The notes under the pieces are model-generated. The model was not told where the DNA came from. It searched no databases and worked only from the letters and a program-made list of their open reading frames with translations. 64,000 bases of DNA from Saprospiraceae bacterium (lineage in GTDB: Bacteria; Bacteroidota; Bacteroidia; Chitinophagales; Saprospiraceae), in NCBI GenBank assembly GCA_025055285.1, contig JANWXM010000003.1, positions 122,568 to 186,567 on the forward strand, given 5' to 3'. Position 1 is the stretch's first letter; each line of letters opens with the position of its first letter. Shown here in pieces: positions 47,286 to 57,137 of this stretch. The translations under genes and the position numbers were made by a program.

Positions 47286-47882
47286 ATGCGCAGGTTCATG
47301 CCTCGATTTTTTCGCATCAAAGCCGAAAGTACACTTTCTGATGAAGAGCTTTTGGCATACTACAGGCGCACGAGTGAAGTGCACTATTTGACCTTGCTCT
47401 ACGAACGCTACGTGACCATGGTGTATGGTGTCTGTCTAAATATCTTACGCGACGTACACGCTGCCGAGGATGCAGTCATGAGCATATACGAAGAGCTCGT
47501 CCATAAAGTACAAACGCATCAAATAGAGGCTTTTCGCGGCTGGCTTTACGTCCTGGCTCGGAATTATTGCTTAATGGAATTACGCCGTCAAAAACGTGTT
47601 TCCATAGACTATCAAGCTCCTGAAAAAATGGCATACCACGACGCTGTTGCATCTGGCGAGGAGTTTGAACTCATTCAAGATTACGCCGACACACATCACC
47701 TTCAACAATGTTTGCAAAAACTGTCTGATAAACAGCGTCTTTGTATTATACAATTTTATTGGGAAAATAAATCCTATCGCGAAATCGCTTTAGAAATGAG
47801 CGAAGATATTGGTAAAATTCGCTCGTATATTCAGAACGGCCGACGTAACCTGCGCCTGTGTATGGAAAAGAATCGACCATGA
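47286..47882 (+). CDS. ECF-type RNA polymerase sigma factor
   Basis: 198 residues. Region 2: YTMVYGVCLNILRDVHAAEDAVMSIYEEL-type sequence, then FRGWLYVLARNYCLMELRR; region 4: LSDKQRLCIIQFYWENKSYREIALEM with a helix-turn-helix. Distinct in sequence from the sigma at 22955-23590. A second ATG (47298) is a possible start. The stop TGA overlaps the ATG of the next gene (ATGA), implying translational coupling with its putative anti-sigma. Confidence 0.9.
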   Translation: MRRFMPRFFRIKAESTLSDEELLAYYRRTSEVHYLTLLYERYVTMVYGVCLNILRDVHAAEDAVMSIYEELVHKVQTHQIEAFRGWLYVLARNYCLMELRRQKRVSIDYQAPEKMAYHDAVASGEEFELIQDYADTHHLQQCLQKLSDKQRLCIIQFYWENKSYREIALEMSEDIGKIRSYIQNGRRNLRLCMEKNRP

Positions 47883-48997
47883 ACCCACTACTACGCGACG
47901 ATGACGCTCTCTTCGCAGCGCTTTTGGAGCGCTGGGCCGCTGGAGATTTTACTCGCAGCGATGAGGAAACCCTACACCGTCTGTTGGCTAACGACCCCTT
48001 TCGGCGGGAAGCCTGGAAAGGCTTCGTCGCCCTGCCTGCCGAAGCCCATGCTGAAGTCCTTGAGCGCATAAAACAGCAACTTGCTGGGCAACCTCATTGG
48101 CGCTACACGTCTTGGCTTCCTCTCCGATGGATAGCAGCGGCGATTGTTCTCCTGTTGCTCGGCGCTCTGTATTGGTGGTGGACAACTCCTCGAATCAACT
48201 TAGACAAGACTGCACTTACTACCCCTGCGCCCTCTGCAGAAGAACCGAACGAAAGACCAACGGCCTTAAAAATAGAGACCTCAAAGCAGCTATCCACCTC
48301 ACACGCACCAGTTGAGCGCGTGCCATCGAGCAATCATGTGTCCAAGCTGCCCATCCCCCTGGTTAAAGACACCGAGTCATATGCCCTTGCCAGGGAACAC
48401 GTTATGGCTGATGCTTCTGTAAGTGAAGTCCCTCGAGAGACTGCTCAAACTGAAGTCCAGAAGCACCTTCTTCAGGTTCGTACCTCGCAGCCAGAAGCTT
48501 CTCCTCTCGATAGCCAACAAGTTGGCGGAGAAAATCAGGAAGTAAGGTATCTCAGAAATACTCCTCCTGCTTTCAGCGAAAAATACCGTAATCCAGCAAT
48601 ATCTGCAAAGCCGCTTGACAATCAAAGGCGTAAGGAGATGTATGCCCTTCGAGAAGCAGAACCTCGTAGAAACGCCGCTCTAGCCAAAGAGAATCTTGCG
48701 CAAGAGCGTACTGTTGTTGCGCAATCCTCACTTATCTGTCCTGCAGATGGATGGCCTAATTTCATAGAACATCTTAAACAAGCAGCCCTTTTTCAGCGCG
48801 ATACTACCCCGGATAGCCTCTTACTTCGGGTGCGTATCCAACAAAACGGCTTCCCAGTGTTGCTTGGCATAGAGCCAGAAGTAAGACCTGCGGAAAGGCA
48901 TCGCTTGCAGCAGATTCTCCAACGACACCGCTGGATGCCGGCCGACACGTCGGATGTTATTCGCCTGATTCTCATAAAATCTACACGTGGCCAGTGA
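47879..48997 (+). CDS. Single-span putative anti-sigma protein with TonB-like C-terminal domain
   Basis: 372 residues from the ATG that overlaps the sigma stop. The cytoplasmic N-terminal part (LLERWAAGDFTRSDEETLHRLLANDPFRREAW, about 10-45) has the shape of Bacteroidota anti-sigma domains. A membrane helix follows (WIAAAIVLLLLGALYWWW, about 85-102), then a ~170-residue Pro/Ser/Glu-rich disordered stretch and a C-terminal ~85-residue domain (CPADGWPNFIEHLKQAALF...LLLRVRIQQNGFPVLLGIEP) resembling the TonB C-terminal fold. Probably holds the sigma factor until a periplasmic or outer-membrane signal arrives through the TonB-like end; inferred. Confidence 0.72.
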   Translation: MNPLLRDDDALFAALLERWAAGDFTRSDEETLHRLLANDPFRREAWKGFVALPAEAHAEVLERIKQQLAGQPHWRYTSWLPLRWIAAAIVLLLLGALYWWWTTPRINLDKTALTTPAPSAEEPNERPTALKIETSKQLSTSHAPVERVPSSNHVSKLPIPLVKDTESYALAREHVMADASVSEVPRETAQTEVQKHLLQVRTSQPEASPLDSQQVGGENQEVRYLRNTPPAFSEKYRNPAISAKPLDNQRRKEMYALREAEPRRNAALAKENLAQERTVVAQSSLICPADGWPNFIEHLKQAALFQRDTTPDSLLLRVRIQQNGFPVLLGIEPEVRPAERHRLQQILQRHRWMPADTSDVIRLILIKSTRGQ

Positions 48998-49066
48998 ACT
49001 AGGAAGCTCTGTGAACTCGGCTATGTATTTCGCGTTTAGAGAAGCTCATCACATCTTTTACACCAC

Positions 49067-49651
49067 ATGAAAAGACAGGCAGAAGCCCGTATACCAACTC
49101 GAGCTGGAAACTTTACACTTATTGCTTATGCCGATATGGCTGATGAGTGGATGCCTCATCTGGCCGTTGTGGCCGAAAATTTCGAGGCAAGCCGTCCAGT
49201 GCCAGTACGCATTCACTCGGAATGCCTAACGGGCGACGTATTTGGCTCGCGCCGCTGCGATTGTGGAGAACAACTTGATGCTGCCCTGCACCTTATTGCA
49301 GAGCGCGGTGGTGTACTTGTCTACTTGCGTCAAGAAGGTCGAGGTATTGGACTGATTAACAAATTAAAAGCTTACAACCTCCAAGACCAAGGTCTTAACA
49401 CTGCTGAGGCCAATACGCACTTGGGCTTCGACGTAGATGCTCGCCAGTACGAATGCGCTGTCTTTATCTTACAAGATCTCGGTATCCGCCAAGTCGAACT
49501 TATCACTAATAATCCCAAGAAAGTGGAAGCCCTGCGCCGCTCGCCCATTCAAGTTGTCGGTCGCATTCCGCTCGTCATTCCGCCTCACGACGACAATCGC
49601 CACTACCTGTTGACGAAGCAAGAACTAATGGGGCACTTGCTTGGGCTATAG
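49067..49651 (+). CDS. ribA: GTP cyclohydrolase II
   Basis: 194 residues. First committed step of riboflavin synthesis: GTP to 2,5-diamino-6-ribosylamino-pyrimidinone phosphate. Zinc Cys residues C53, C64 and C66 (HSECLTGDVFGSRRCDCG), then RQEGRGIGL (about 85-93), DQGLNTAEAN (about 104-113) and the LITNNPKKVEAL block. A stand-alone GCH-II without the DHBP synthase fusion seen in many bacteria. ATG at 49067, 69 bases after the anti-sigma gene; cotranscription uncertain. Confidence 0.95.
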   Translation: MKRQAEARIPTRAGNFTLIAYADMADEWMPHLAVVAENFEASRPVPVRIHSECLTGDVFGSRRCDCGEQLDAALHLIAERGGVLVYLRQEGRGIGLINKLKAYNLQDQGLNTAEANTHLGFDVDARQYECAVFILQDLGIRQVELITNNPKKVEALRRSPIQVVGRIPLVIPPHDDNRHYLLTKQELMGHLLGL

Positions 49652-49838
49652 CGCAGAGGTGCTACCTATCCTTCTCCTTAAGCGGAAGAACTTGGTGTTG
49701 AACCCACTAAATTGGGCCCTTGAGGCAGAAATTTTCTAGGCTAAAAGACTCTATTGTTCATAGTTAATGGACAAAAAAGCTGTTTCTTCGCCAAAGCAAA
49801 ATCGCTGAAGCTTTCTCTACGCAGCGGGGGAGGAAAAG

Positions 49839-52709
49839 ATGCACTGTCTTATGACTCGGAGTTGCTCAAATAGCCGCAGAACTCGCCTCAACTTCTTTGC
49901 TTGGGGCTACATAATGGCACAAGTGTGGTCAGGTAGTCCTGTACTTTGGGCCCAAGTATCGTGTTTGCCGGTTTTTCCTCGCGCTAACGATGACGTAACC
50001 ATTACCTACGATGCAACCTTGGGTAACGGTGCCTTAGTAGGTATTTCGCCCGTATACGCGCACATGGGCCTTATTACCTCAAAGAGCTCTACGCCTAACG
50101 AGTGGCGCTACGTGAAGACCACTTGGGGAGTGGCCGATCCCGTAGGTTTGATGCAGCCAGCTGGCCCCAATAAATGGACAAAAACGTTCAACATTCGCAG
50201 CTTTTTTGGCGTCCCTCCCGACGAACAAGTCCTCAAGTTAGCTTTTGTTTTTCGCAATGCAAATGGCTCCATCGTAGGCCGAGCAACCGACGGCAGCGAT
50301 ATCTTTTACCCTGTCTATCCCGACAATATGGGCTTAAAAACGGCCCTGTTGGCTCCGGCTACTAGTCCGGTGCTCACCGCTGCGGGCAACAACTTGGCCG
50401 TGCGCGCTGCTGCCTCTCTCCCTGCTAGCCTGCGACTTTACGATAACGGTACCCTTGTAACTAGCACAACAGGTCTCCTCCTGGAGACCACTTTAGTCAC
50501 TGGTTCAGGAGTACATACTGTAGAATTCGTAGCTGAAACCAGCACTGAGCGCGACACCGCTCGCTTCATCTACATTGCTCCGCTCAACTTGCCGCCTGAA
50601 AATCCACCCGCTGGAACCGAGTACGGCATTAATTACGTCGATGCTCAAACGGTGCGCTTCCAACTTTATGCTCCTGCAAAACAAGTGATACATCTCATCG
50701 GCGATTTCAATGACTGGACGCCCTCCGATGCCTATCAAATGAAGCGCAATGCCCTAGGCAACATCTGGTGGTTCGAACTGTCAGGCCTCACTCCTGGACA
50801 ACCCTATCGCTTTCAGTATCTGGTAGATGGCTCTTTGCGCATCGCCGACCCGCTTAGCACCCTTGTGCTCGACCCCTGGAACGACCCCTATATTCCTCCA
50901 CTTACCTACCCGAATTTGCCGCCGTATCCCACCGGCAAAACCACTGGCATCGTCTCTGTATTTCAAACTAATCAACCGCCTTATCCGTGGCAAGTCCCAA
51001 ACTTCACTCGGCCTAAGAAGACGGATCTCGTCATTTACGAGTTGCTCTTGCGCGATTTTTTAGCGCGCCACGATTATCAGACGCTGTTTGACACCCTCGA
51101 CTACCTGCAGCGGCTGGGCGTGAATGCTATCGAGTTGATGCCCATTCAAGAGTTCGACGGTAACCTCAGCTGGGGTTATAATCCGTCTTTTCACAAAGCT
51201 TTAGACAAGTATTATGGCCCTCCTGAAGCGCTCAAGCGACTCGTAGACGAATGCCACCGCCGCGGCATAGCTGTTATCGTCGACGTAGTGTTCAATCATG
51301 TGACTGGCACTAGTCCTCTTGCGCGCCTGTATTGGGACGCAACCAATAATCGGCCTGCGCCCAACAATCCATGGCTCAATCCTGTGCCGCGGCACGATTT
51401 TAATGTATTCAATGATTTTAACCACGAAAGCGCATTGACCCGAATCTACGTCAAGAACTGTCTAAAGTATTGGCTGGAAGAGTTTAATCTAGACGGCTTT
51501 CGCTTTGACCTTTCCAAAGGTTTTACTCAAAAAAATACCCTTGGTAATGTTGCCGCTTGGGGCCAATACGACCCTTCGCGCGTGGCTATTTTAAAGGAAT
51601 ACGCCGACTACATCTGGAGTATTCGGCCCGGTGCCTATGTCATCCTAGAGCATTTCGCTGATAACGACGAAGAAAAAGTCCTAGCCGAATATGGCATGAT
51701 GCTCTGGGGAAATATGTTCGGGGCTTATAAAGAGGTTGCTCTAGGCTTTTCAAGCGGTATCAATACCGACCTGCGTTGGGTCTCACATCAACGCCGAGGT
51801 TGGAATGTACCGCATCTGATAGGTTACATGGAAAGCCACGACGAGGAGCGCATTGCCTACGAATGCCTCACTTATGGAAATACAGCGAATGCCGCGCACA
51901 ACGTCCGCTCCTTGCCCATAGCACTTCGGCGCATCGAAATGCTGGCCAACCTGCTTTACACTGTACCTGGCCCGAAAATGCTTTGGCAATTTGGTGAACT
52001 CGGCTATGATTTTTCCATCAATCACTGTCCAAATGGCACTGTTAGCAATGGATGCCGTCTAGACCCTAAACCCATTCGCTGGGACTATTACCAAGACCCA
52101 TATCGTCGGCGACTTTACGACGTGTTGGCCGCGCTTATCCACTTGCGCACACAACAGGATGTGTTTGAAACAACTAACGTTCAGCTCAACCTCGGCAGCG
52201 GACAAGTGCGCAGCATTGCCCTTAGCAGCCCTAGTGCCAATGCGCTTGTGGTTGCTAACGTGGGCACAACGCCGACGACCGCCGCTCTGACATTTCAACA
52301 CTCAGGTAGCTGGTACGAATACTACACCGGTTCGGTGCTCAACGTTAGCAGCCCCAACGTGGAAATAGTTTTAGGCCCCGCTGAGTATCGGCTATACTTG
52401 GACTATTACGTGCCCCTGCCTCCTGGCTTAAACCCGACATCAAGTGCCGAGCCAGCAGGCAGCATGGAACTAACTATATATCCTAACCCTTTGAAAGATA
52501 GATACTTATGGATTCGCGCCGCTTCTGAGGAAGGCGGGCAGTTCTCTTTACACGATGCTACAGGGCGCTTGGTAATGAGCGCGCCTAAACCTATCGGGCA
52601 GGAAATTTGCTCAATAGAAGTAGGTTCGTTATCGCCCGGCGTGTACATACTCGTCTTTCGTACAGAAGGAGGCGCTACAATTGTTCGCAAACTAGTTGCT
52701 GCTCAATGA
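49839..52709 (+). CDS. Secreted GH13 alpha-amylase-family hydrolase with type IX tail
   Basis: 956 residues. N-terminal signal-like region (start at 49839 or 49851), a beta domain (about 40-140), a CBM48-like domain (VRFQLYAPAKQVIHLIGDFNDW, about 270-350), then the (beta/alpha)8 catalytic domain. Conserved regions: VDVVFNHV (about 481), GFRFDLSKG with the nucleophile Asp (about 552), ILEHFAD with the acid/base Glu (about 601) and MESHDEER (about 663) holding the transition-state Asp. A type A secretion tail ends the protein (YPNPLKDRYLWI...LHDATGRLV...PGVYILVF). It should attack external alpha-glucans. Exact specificity (amylase, pullulanase or branching type) is not predictable. No Sus-type genes adjoin it. 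Confidence 0.92.
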   Translation: MHCLMTRSCSNSRRTRLNFFAWGYIMAQVWSGSPVLWAQVSCLPVFPRANDDVTITYDATLGNGALVGISPVYAHMGLITSKSSTPNEWRYVKTTWGVADPVGLMQPAGPNKWTKTFNIRSFFGVPPDEQVLKLAFVFRNANGSIVGRATDGSDIFYPVYPDNMGLKTALLAPATSPVLTAAGNNLAVRAAASLPASLRLYDNGTLVTSTTGLLLETTLVTGSGVHTVEFVAETSTERDTARFIYIAPLNLPPENPPAGTEYGINYVDAQTVRFQLYAPAKQVIHLIGDFNDWTPSDAYQMKRNALGNIWWFELSGLTPGQPYRFQYLVDGSLRIADPLSTLVLDPWNDPYIPPLTYPNLPPYPTGKTTGIVSVFQTNQPPYPWQVPNFTRPKKTDLVIYELLLRDFLARHDYQTLFDTLDYLQRLGVNAIELMPIQEFDGNLSWGYNPSFHKALDKYYGPPEALKRLVDECHRRGIAVIVDVVFNHVTGTSPLARLYWDATNNRPAPNNPWLNPVPRHDFNVFNDFNHESALTRIYVKNCLKYWLEEFNLDGFRFDLSKGFTQKNTLGNVAAWGQYDPSRVAILKEYADYIWSIRPGAYVILEHFADNDEEKVLAEYGMMLWGNMFGAYKEVALGFSSGINTDLRWVSHQRRGWNVPHLIGYMESHDEERIAYECLTYGNTANAAHNVRSLPIALRRIEMLANLLYTVPGPKMLWQFGELGYDFSINHCPNGTVSNGCRLDPKPIRWDYYQDPYRRRLYDVLAALIHLRTQQDVFETTNVQLNLGSGQVRSIALSSPSANALVVANVGTTPTTAALTFQHSGSWYEYYTGSVLNVSSPNVEIVLGPAEYRLYLDYYVPLPPGLNPTSSAEPAGSMELTIYPNPLKDRYLWIRAASEEGGQFSLHDATGRLVMSAPKPIGQEICSIEVGSLSPGVYILVFRTEGGATIVRKLVAAQ

Positions 52710-52787
52710 GGTGCCTTTCCTTAGGGCGAGGATAGGGTTTGCTTTGAAGCCAACGCGCTCGATGATCTCCTAATTCCTTACAAGACG

Positions 52788-53621
52788 GTGTTTTCGCGCT
52801 TCCACTACGTTAAGTCTTTCCTAACATTTTGGCTTAAGGCCAAGACGATTAATCAGTTGCACAGCCCAATGATTTTCGAATGGGCTCGGGCTGTATTGGA
52901 AGATGATCGCCACTACTATTTTTTTGATGATATCGAGGCGCTGCGCAAGCAAATGCTTAGTACATCCTTGACCTTAGAAGTAGAGGACTACGGTGCCAAT
53001 AGTTCGAACGGCATACCGGTTCGCCGGCGCGTGTCGCTGCGGCAGTTGGCCAAGCGGTCGTCGAGTTCGCCAGTGCAGGGCCGTTGGCTGTTTCGCACTG
53101 CTCAGTGGATGCGCCCAAAGCGCATACTCGAATTAGGTACTGGCGTAGGCATCGGCACAGCCTATTTAACAGCGGGAGCGGGTAAACAGGCGAAAATAAT
53201 TTCATTGGAGGGCTGCCCTACGTGTGCCAGAGTGGCTGAAGTACATTTGAATATGCTGCACATAAGTGAGAGTGTTAGTATTCGAAGTGGGCACTTCGCT
53301 CAAACTCTATCCCGCGCACTTCAAGACCTGGGCTCTCTTGACTTAGTTTTTTTCGATGGCCATCACGAAGGAACGGCGACCATAGCCTACTTCGAACAAT
53401 GCTTGCCCTTTAGCCACGCTAACACGCTCTTCATTTTTGACGATATCTACTGGTCAGCGGATATGACCGCGGCTTGGCAACGCATTCGAAATCATCCTCG
53501 CATACGCTTTAGCATAGACAGTTTCGACCTAGCTTTTGCCTTCTCAGATCCTGCTATTCGCGAGAAGCAACACTTCTCCCTGTGTCCAATACACTGGAAA
53601 CCTTGGCGGCAATGGATGTAG
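52788..53621 (+). CDS. Class I SAM-dependent methyltransferase (O-methyltransferase-like)
   Basis: 277 residues. SAM-binding motif I ILELGTGVGIGTAYL (about 114-128), acidic residue of motif II in ISLEG, motif with DLVFFDGHHEG (about 184-194) and IFDDIYWS (about 220), typical of O-methyltransferases in which the Asp after IFDD contributes to metal or substrate binding. A ~90-residue N-terminal extension includes HSPMIFEWA. The start is GTG at 52788, the first usable codon in frame. Substrate unknown; no clear operon partner. Confidence 0.85.
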   Translation: MFSRFHYVKSFLTFWLKAKTINQLHSPMIFEWARAVLEDDRHYYFFDDIEALRKQMLSTSLTLEVEDYGANSSNGIPVRRRVSLRQLAKRSSSSPVQGRWLFRTAQWMRPKRILELGTGVGIGTAYLTAGAGKQAKIISLEGCPTCARVAEVHLNMLHISESVSIRSGHFAQTLSRALQDLGSLDLVFFDGHHEGTATIAYFEQCLPFSHANTLFIFDDIYWSADMTAAWQRIRNHPRIRFSIDSFDLAFAFSDPAIREKQHFSLCPIHWKPWRQWM

Positions 53622-54113
53622 AAACAGTCTGCGATCAGAGCACTTGTTCATCTTGGCTCAATTGTGCTTTTCCTGTACCAAGTACCCCTGGGGGTGATGA
53701 GGACTTATCCACCTCCCACAAGGTAGCTCCGTTGCCTTAGCTAAAAAGTAAGCCTGTGTGCTCTGAAGTTTCGAGAAAAGTGACTTCGGAGCTGAGCAGC
53801 AATTCCACTAGTAACGCTACAAACCGTTCAAAGGGTTTCTGCACAGCGAAAATATACCTGTGCTGCACACCAATTATTACTACTTATTACTACGTAGTGA
53901 AACATCTGACCGATGGTCTCTTTCTTCCAAGAGCACCTGGTTTCACGTCTACAGTAATGACTCTCCTTAAGATTGTCAAAAAATTTTAATAAGGTTTTTG
54001 CTAGAAAAAACGGGCGCTTTTTCGAGGATTTATTCCAACACATCTTCTGCGAATTTTGGGTCGACCTCCAAGAATTGATAAAGAAATGGCTTGACTACAA
54101 ATAGAATGGGAGA

Positions 54114-54147
54114 TTTCTAGTTAAATTTCTATTAAGCTCTATATTTG
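54114..54147 (+). promoter_or_regulatory. Promoter of the TonB-dependent receptor (TTTC - N22 - TATATTTG)
   Basis: The -7 box TATATTTG (54140-54147) matches TAnnTTTG exactly; a TTTC (54114-54117) lies at -33 position, one base off the usual TTTG/TTG. Transcription would start about 54153, leaving a ~28-base leader to the ATG at 54181. Confidence 0.55.
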
Positions 54148-54161
54148 CGCCATTGCAAATA
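54142..54161 (+). promoter_or_regulatory. Perfect 7-bp dyad overlapping the -7 box, candidate operator
   Basis: TATTTGC-gccatt-GCAAATA is a perfect inverted repeat of 7 bases with a 6-base spacer. It overlaps the -7 box and predicted transcription start, where a repressor dimer could block transcription. It may also be a chance result of AT-rich sequence. Confidence 0.35.
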
Positions 54162-54180
54162 AAACTAAACCTAATTTCGT

Positions 54181-57003
54181 ATGAAGAGAGCTTTACCCAT
54201 TTTTGTAGCTATTCTGGCGATTTTCTCGACAGCCTACATTCTCAACGCTCAGCGCGTAATCACGGGGCGCGTCACAGATGCGGAAACGGGCGATGGCTTG
54301 CCGGGCGTGACAGTAGTTGTCAAGGGAACAAGCGTTGGTGTGCGCACAGATACAGACGGGCGTTATCGCATAGAAGCGCCGGCAGGGAGCAATACCTTAA
54401 TTTTCCGCTACACAGGCTTTGAGACGGCAGAAGTGGCTCTTGGCGCTAGCGATGTCGTAGATGTCGCATTACGGTCTACTAGCCTCATGACGCAGGAGCT
54501 TGTTGTGGTGGGTTCGCGCAATTTAACGCGAACGAAGACATCAACTCCCGTTCCCGTTGATGTCATTCCAATCACCAACCTGGTCAACGAGGTAGGTCAG
54601 ATTGACCTTAATCAACTACTGACGTACGTAGCACCTTCGTTTCAGAGCGCGCGTCAAACCATTGCCGATGGCACCGACCACGTAGATCCAGCGCAATTGC
54701 GCGGCTTAGGTCCTGACCAAATTCTCGTGCTTATTAACGGCAAGCGCCGGCATCAGAGTGCACTTGTCAACGTCAATGGTACAGTCAACCGCGGTACAGT
54801 GGGAACAGACTTGAGCGCTATTCCGGCCAATGCGATCGAACGCATCGAGATCCTACGGGATGGCGCTGCCGCTCAGTACGGTTCCGATGCCATTGCGGGC
54901 ATCATTAATATCGTGCTCAAAAGGCAGACCGGCCTGAGTGCCAATATATTATATGGCCAACATATTACGACCTTCGAAAAAAACTATGCCCTGTGGAGAG
55001 AGGGCAAGGTAAGCGATCCGAACGTCTCTGTATCCGACGGTCAAAACGCACAGGTTGGCCTGAATTATGGAATCAAGGTGGGCAGCAAAGGCTTTCTCAA
55101 CCTTACCGGCGAATACACCTTTCGAGGAGAGACCAACAGAGCAGGCACCTATACCGGCCAAATTTATCCGCGCAACGCTGCCAATCAAATTGTTGATGAT
55201 TCCATCTTGGCTGCCCGAGGCTTGACGCGTGAATTCTTCGACATGCGCATCGGTAATTCGCGCATCGAAAGTGGCGGCGTCATGGCTAATTTTGAAATGC
55301 CTTTAACGAGCGCGTGGAGCATATATGCCTTCGGTGGCTACAATAGGAAAGCAGGTAATGCCGCAGGCTTCTATCGCTACCCAAATGCCATCGTCGTGAA
55401 CGCCAAGAAGTATGCGCCAAACGTGCTGGCTGTTTATCCTAATGGCTTCTTGCCTGAAATTCAATCAGGAATAACCGACTTTTCCATAGCCGTGGGTGCA
55501 CGGGGCAAGCTGGGTAGGTGGGATGTAGACCTGAGTAATACGCTTGGCCAAAACGTCTTCAACTTTACCGTTCAGAACTCAGTCAACTATACTCAGGCCG
55601 CAGTATCACCCAACAATCTACAGACGAAATTCGACGCTGGGGGGCTGTCGTTCTTGCAAAACACGACGAACCTCGACCTGTCGCGAAAGTTTTCAGTGCT
55701 TCAGGGCCTAAACGTAGCGTTTGGCGCTGAACATCGCATAGACCAGTTTGGCATTCGCGCCGGCGAAGAGGCGTCATATCGAAACTACGACGTTTCTTCG
55801 GGTGCTGTAGGCGGTGCTCAGGTATTTGCAGGCTTCTTGCCCTCCAATGAGGGAACCAACAGCCGCAACGCTATTGGCTTATACGCCGACTTCGAACAGG
55901 ACTTTAACGAGGCCTTCATGGTCAGCATAGCTGGCCGTTTCGAAAACTATTCCGATTTTGGCAGCACGCTTAATTATAAAGTAGCCTCTCGCTACCGTTT
56001 TGGCGATTTCTTAACTATTCGCGCTAGCACTAGCACGGGCTTTCGCGCTCCTTCTATGCAGCAACGTTTCTATGCAAAAACCAATACTCTCTTCGTTTCT
56101 ACTCCCGGCGGCCTGGTCCCTGTGGAAAGTGGAACCTTTCCCAATGGCAGCCGACCAGCGGAAATCTTAGGCATTCCCAAACTTAAGCAAGAGACTTCGG
56201 TGAATTATGCCTTGGGCATTACTGCTCGGCCTTTGCGCGGCTTAGAGATTACGCTCGATGCATATCAAATTGACATCACTGACCGCATTGTGCTGACAAA
56301 CAACTTTACGGATGGCGGCGACTCCGTGCTGCGTGCTCAATTGCAGGCCGCTAACGCAAGCCAAGCCAACTTCTTCACTAATGCCATTGACACTCGCTCG
56401 CGCGGCATAGAGGCCGTTATTGCCTATCAGACGCGTCTTGGAACAAAGCAAGACATTCGGTTCTCCCTGGCAGGGACCTGGATTGACAACGAAGTGAAAA
56501 AAGATGCCAACGGCAAACCTATCATTAAAGCTTCACCTGTGTTGGAGCGAACCGGTCAGATCGGCCGCTACTTTAACCGTGAAGACCAAAGTCGCATCGA
56601 GGTAGCCAACCCACGAAACAAAATCACAGGGATCATCAACTATCGCTACGACAAATTTAACGTCATGCTGCGAGGCGTATACTTTGGCGATGTCGTCTAC
56701 CTAGACCCAACCATAGATCCGAATAATCCAAACTCTTTCCCCTCCAACGCCTTCAACGACGGCAAAAAGGAGACCCTCGACCAGACGTTCAAGGGTAAGA
56801 CGATCTTCGACCTATCGCTGGGTTACGACATTACTCCCAAAATCGGGATTACATTGGGTGCCAACAACCTTTTCGATACTTATCAGGATCGCCATACGCA
56901 CTCAGGCAACATGAGTCTAGGGCGTTTTGTGTTCTCGCGCCGCGTTCAGCAGTTCGGTTTTAACGGACGCTTCGTCTTTGCGCGCTTGCGCTTCAACTTA
57001 TAG
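54181..57003 (+). CDS. TonB-dependent outer-membrane receptor with N-terminal CarboxypepD_reg-like domain
   Basis: 940 residues. Signal peptide (MKRALPIFVAILAIFSTAYILNAQ), a carboxypeptidase-regulatory-like domain (VITGRVTDAETGDGLPGVTVVVKGTS-type, about 25-105), a plug domain (RGLGPDQILVLINGKRRH, then ERIEILRDGAAAQYGSDAIAGIINIVL, about 180-240) and a 22-strand barrel ending FARLRFNL. It imports a siderophore, vitamin B12, glycan or similar ligand using TonB energy. No SusD-like gene follows, so a SusC/D glycan system is unlikely; the fold is closer to the iron/B12-type receptors. It stands alone between its own promoter and a strong terminator. Confidence 0.93.
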   Translation: MKRALPIFVAILAIFSTAYILNAQRVITGRVTDAETGDGLPGVTVVVKGTSVGVRTDTDGRYRIEAPAGSNTLIFRYTGFETAEVALGASDVVDVALRSTSLMTQELVVVGSRNLTRTKTSTPVPVDVIPITNLVNEVGQIDLNQLLTYVAPSFQSARQTIADGTDHVDPAQLRGLGPDQILVLINGKRRHQSALVNVNGTVNRGTVGTDLSAIPANAIERIEILRDGAAAQYGSDAIAGIINIVLKRQTGLSANILYGQHITTFEKNYALWREGKVSDPNVSVSDGQNAQVGLNYGIKVGSKGFLNLTGEYTFRGETNRAGTYTGQIYPRNAANQIVDDSILAARGLTREFFDMRIGNSRIESGGVMANFEMPLTSAWSIYAFGGYNRKAGNAAGFYRYPNAIVVNAKKYAPNVLAVYPNGFLPEIQSGITDFSIAVGARGKLGRWDVDLSNTLGQNVFNFTVQNSVNYTQAAVSPNNLQTKFDAGGLSFLQNTTNLDLSRKFSVLQGLNVAFGAEHRIDQFGIRAGEEASYRNYDVSSGAVGGAQVFAGFLPSNEGTNSRNAIGLYADFEQDFNEAFMVSIAGRFENYSDFGSTLNYKVASRYRFGDFLTIRASTSTGFRAPSMQQRFYAKTNTLFVSTPGGLVPVESGTFPNGSRPAEILGIPKLKQETSVNYALGITARPLRGLEITLDAYQIDITDRIVLTNNFTDGGDSVLRAQLQAANASQANFFTNAIDTRSRGIEAVIAYQTRLGTKQDIRFSLAGTWIDNEVKKDANGKPIIKASPVLERTGQIGRYFNREDQSRIEVANPRNKITGIINYRYDKFNVMLRGVYFGDVVYLDPTIDPNNPNSFPSNAFNDGKKETLDQTFKGKTIFDLSLGYDITPKIGITLGANNLFDTYQDRHTHSGNMSLGRFVFSRRVQQFGFNGRFVFARLRFNL

Positions 57004-57035
57004 ACACAGCTTTCGACCCTGAGAACCGGACAATC

Positions 57036-57066
57036 GGGCCTGCTGGCACAAGATGGCAGCAGGCCC
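57036..57066 (+). terminator. Strong intrinsic terminator of the TonB receptor gene
   Basis: Perfect 10-bp stem GGGCCTGCTG (57036-57045) and CAGCAGGCCC (57057-57066) with an 11-base loop, followed by TTTCTCTC, starting 33 bases after the receptor's TAG stop. It may also serve the convergent flavin reductase gene from the other side. Confidence 0.75.
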
Positions 57067-57137
57067 TTTCTCTCTGGCGCAATGCCTGGGCAGAAAAGTC
57101 TTCTAAGAGTAATCCCTCCCTCCCTCCTGCGCGAGTT

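Larger units (their letters stand above)
53622..54180. other. Intergenic with promoter of the TonB-dependent receptor
   Basis: 560 bases, strongly AT-rich at the 3' end. It holds the promoter and dyad at 54114-54161. Nothing else is recognised; a small ACCCC/GGGGT palindrome near 53684-53695 has no loop to form a hairpin. Confidence 0.45.
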
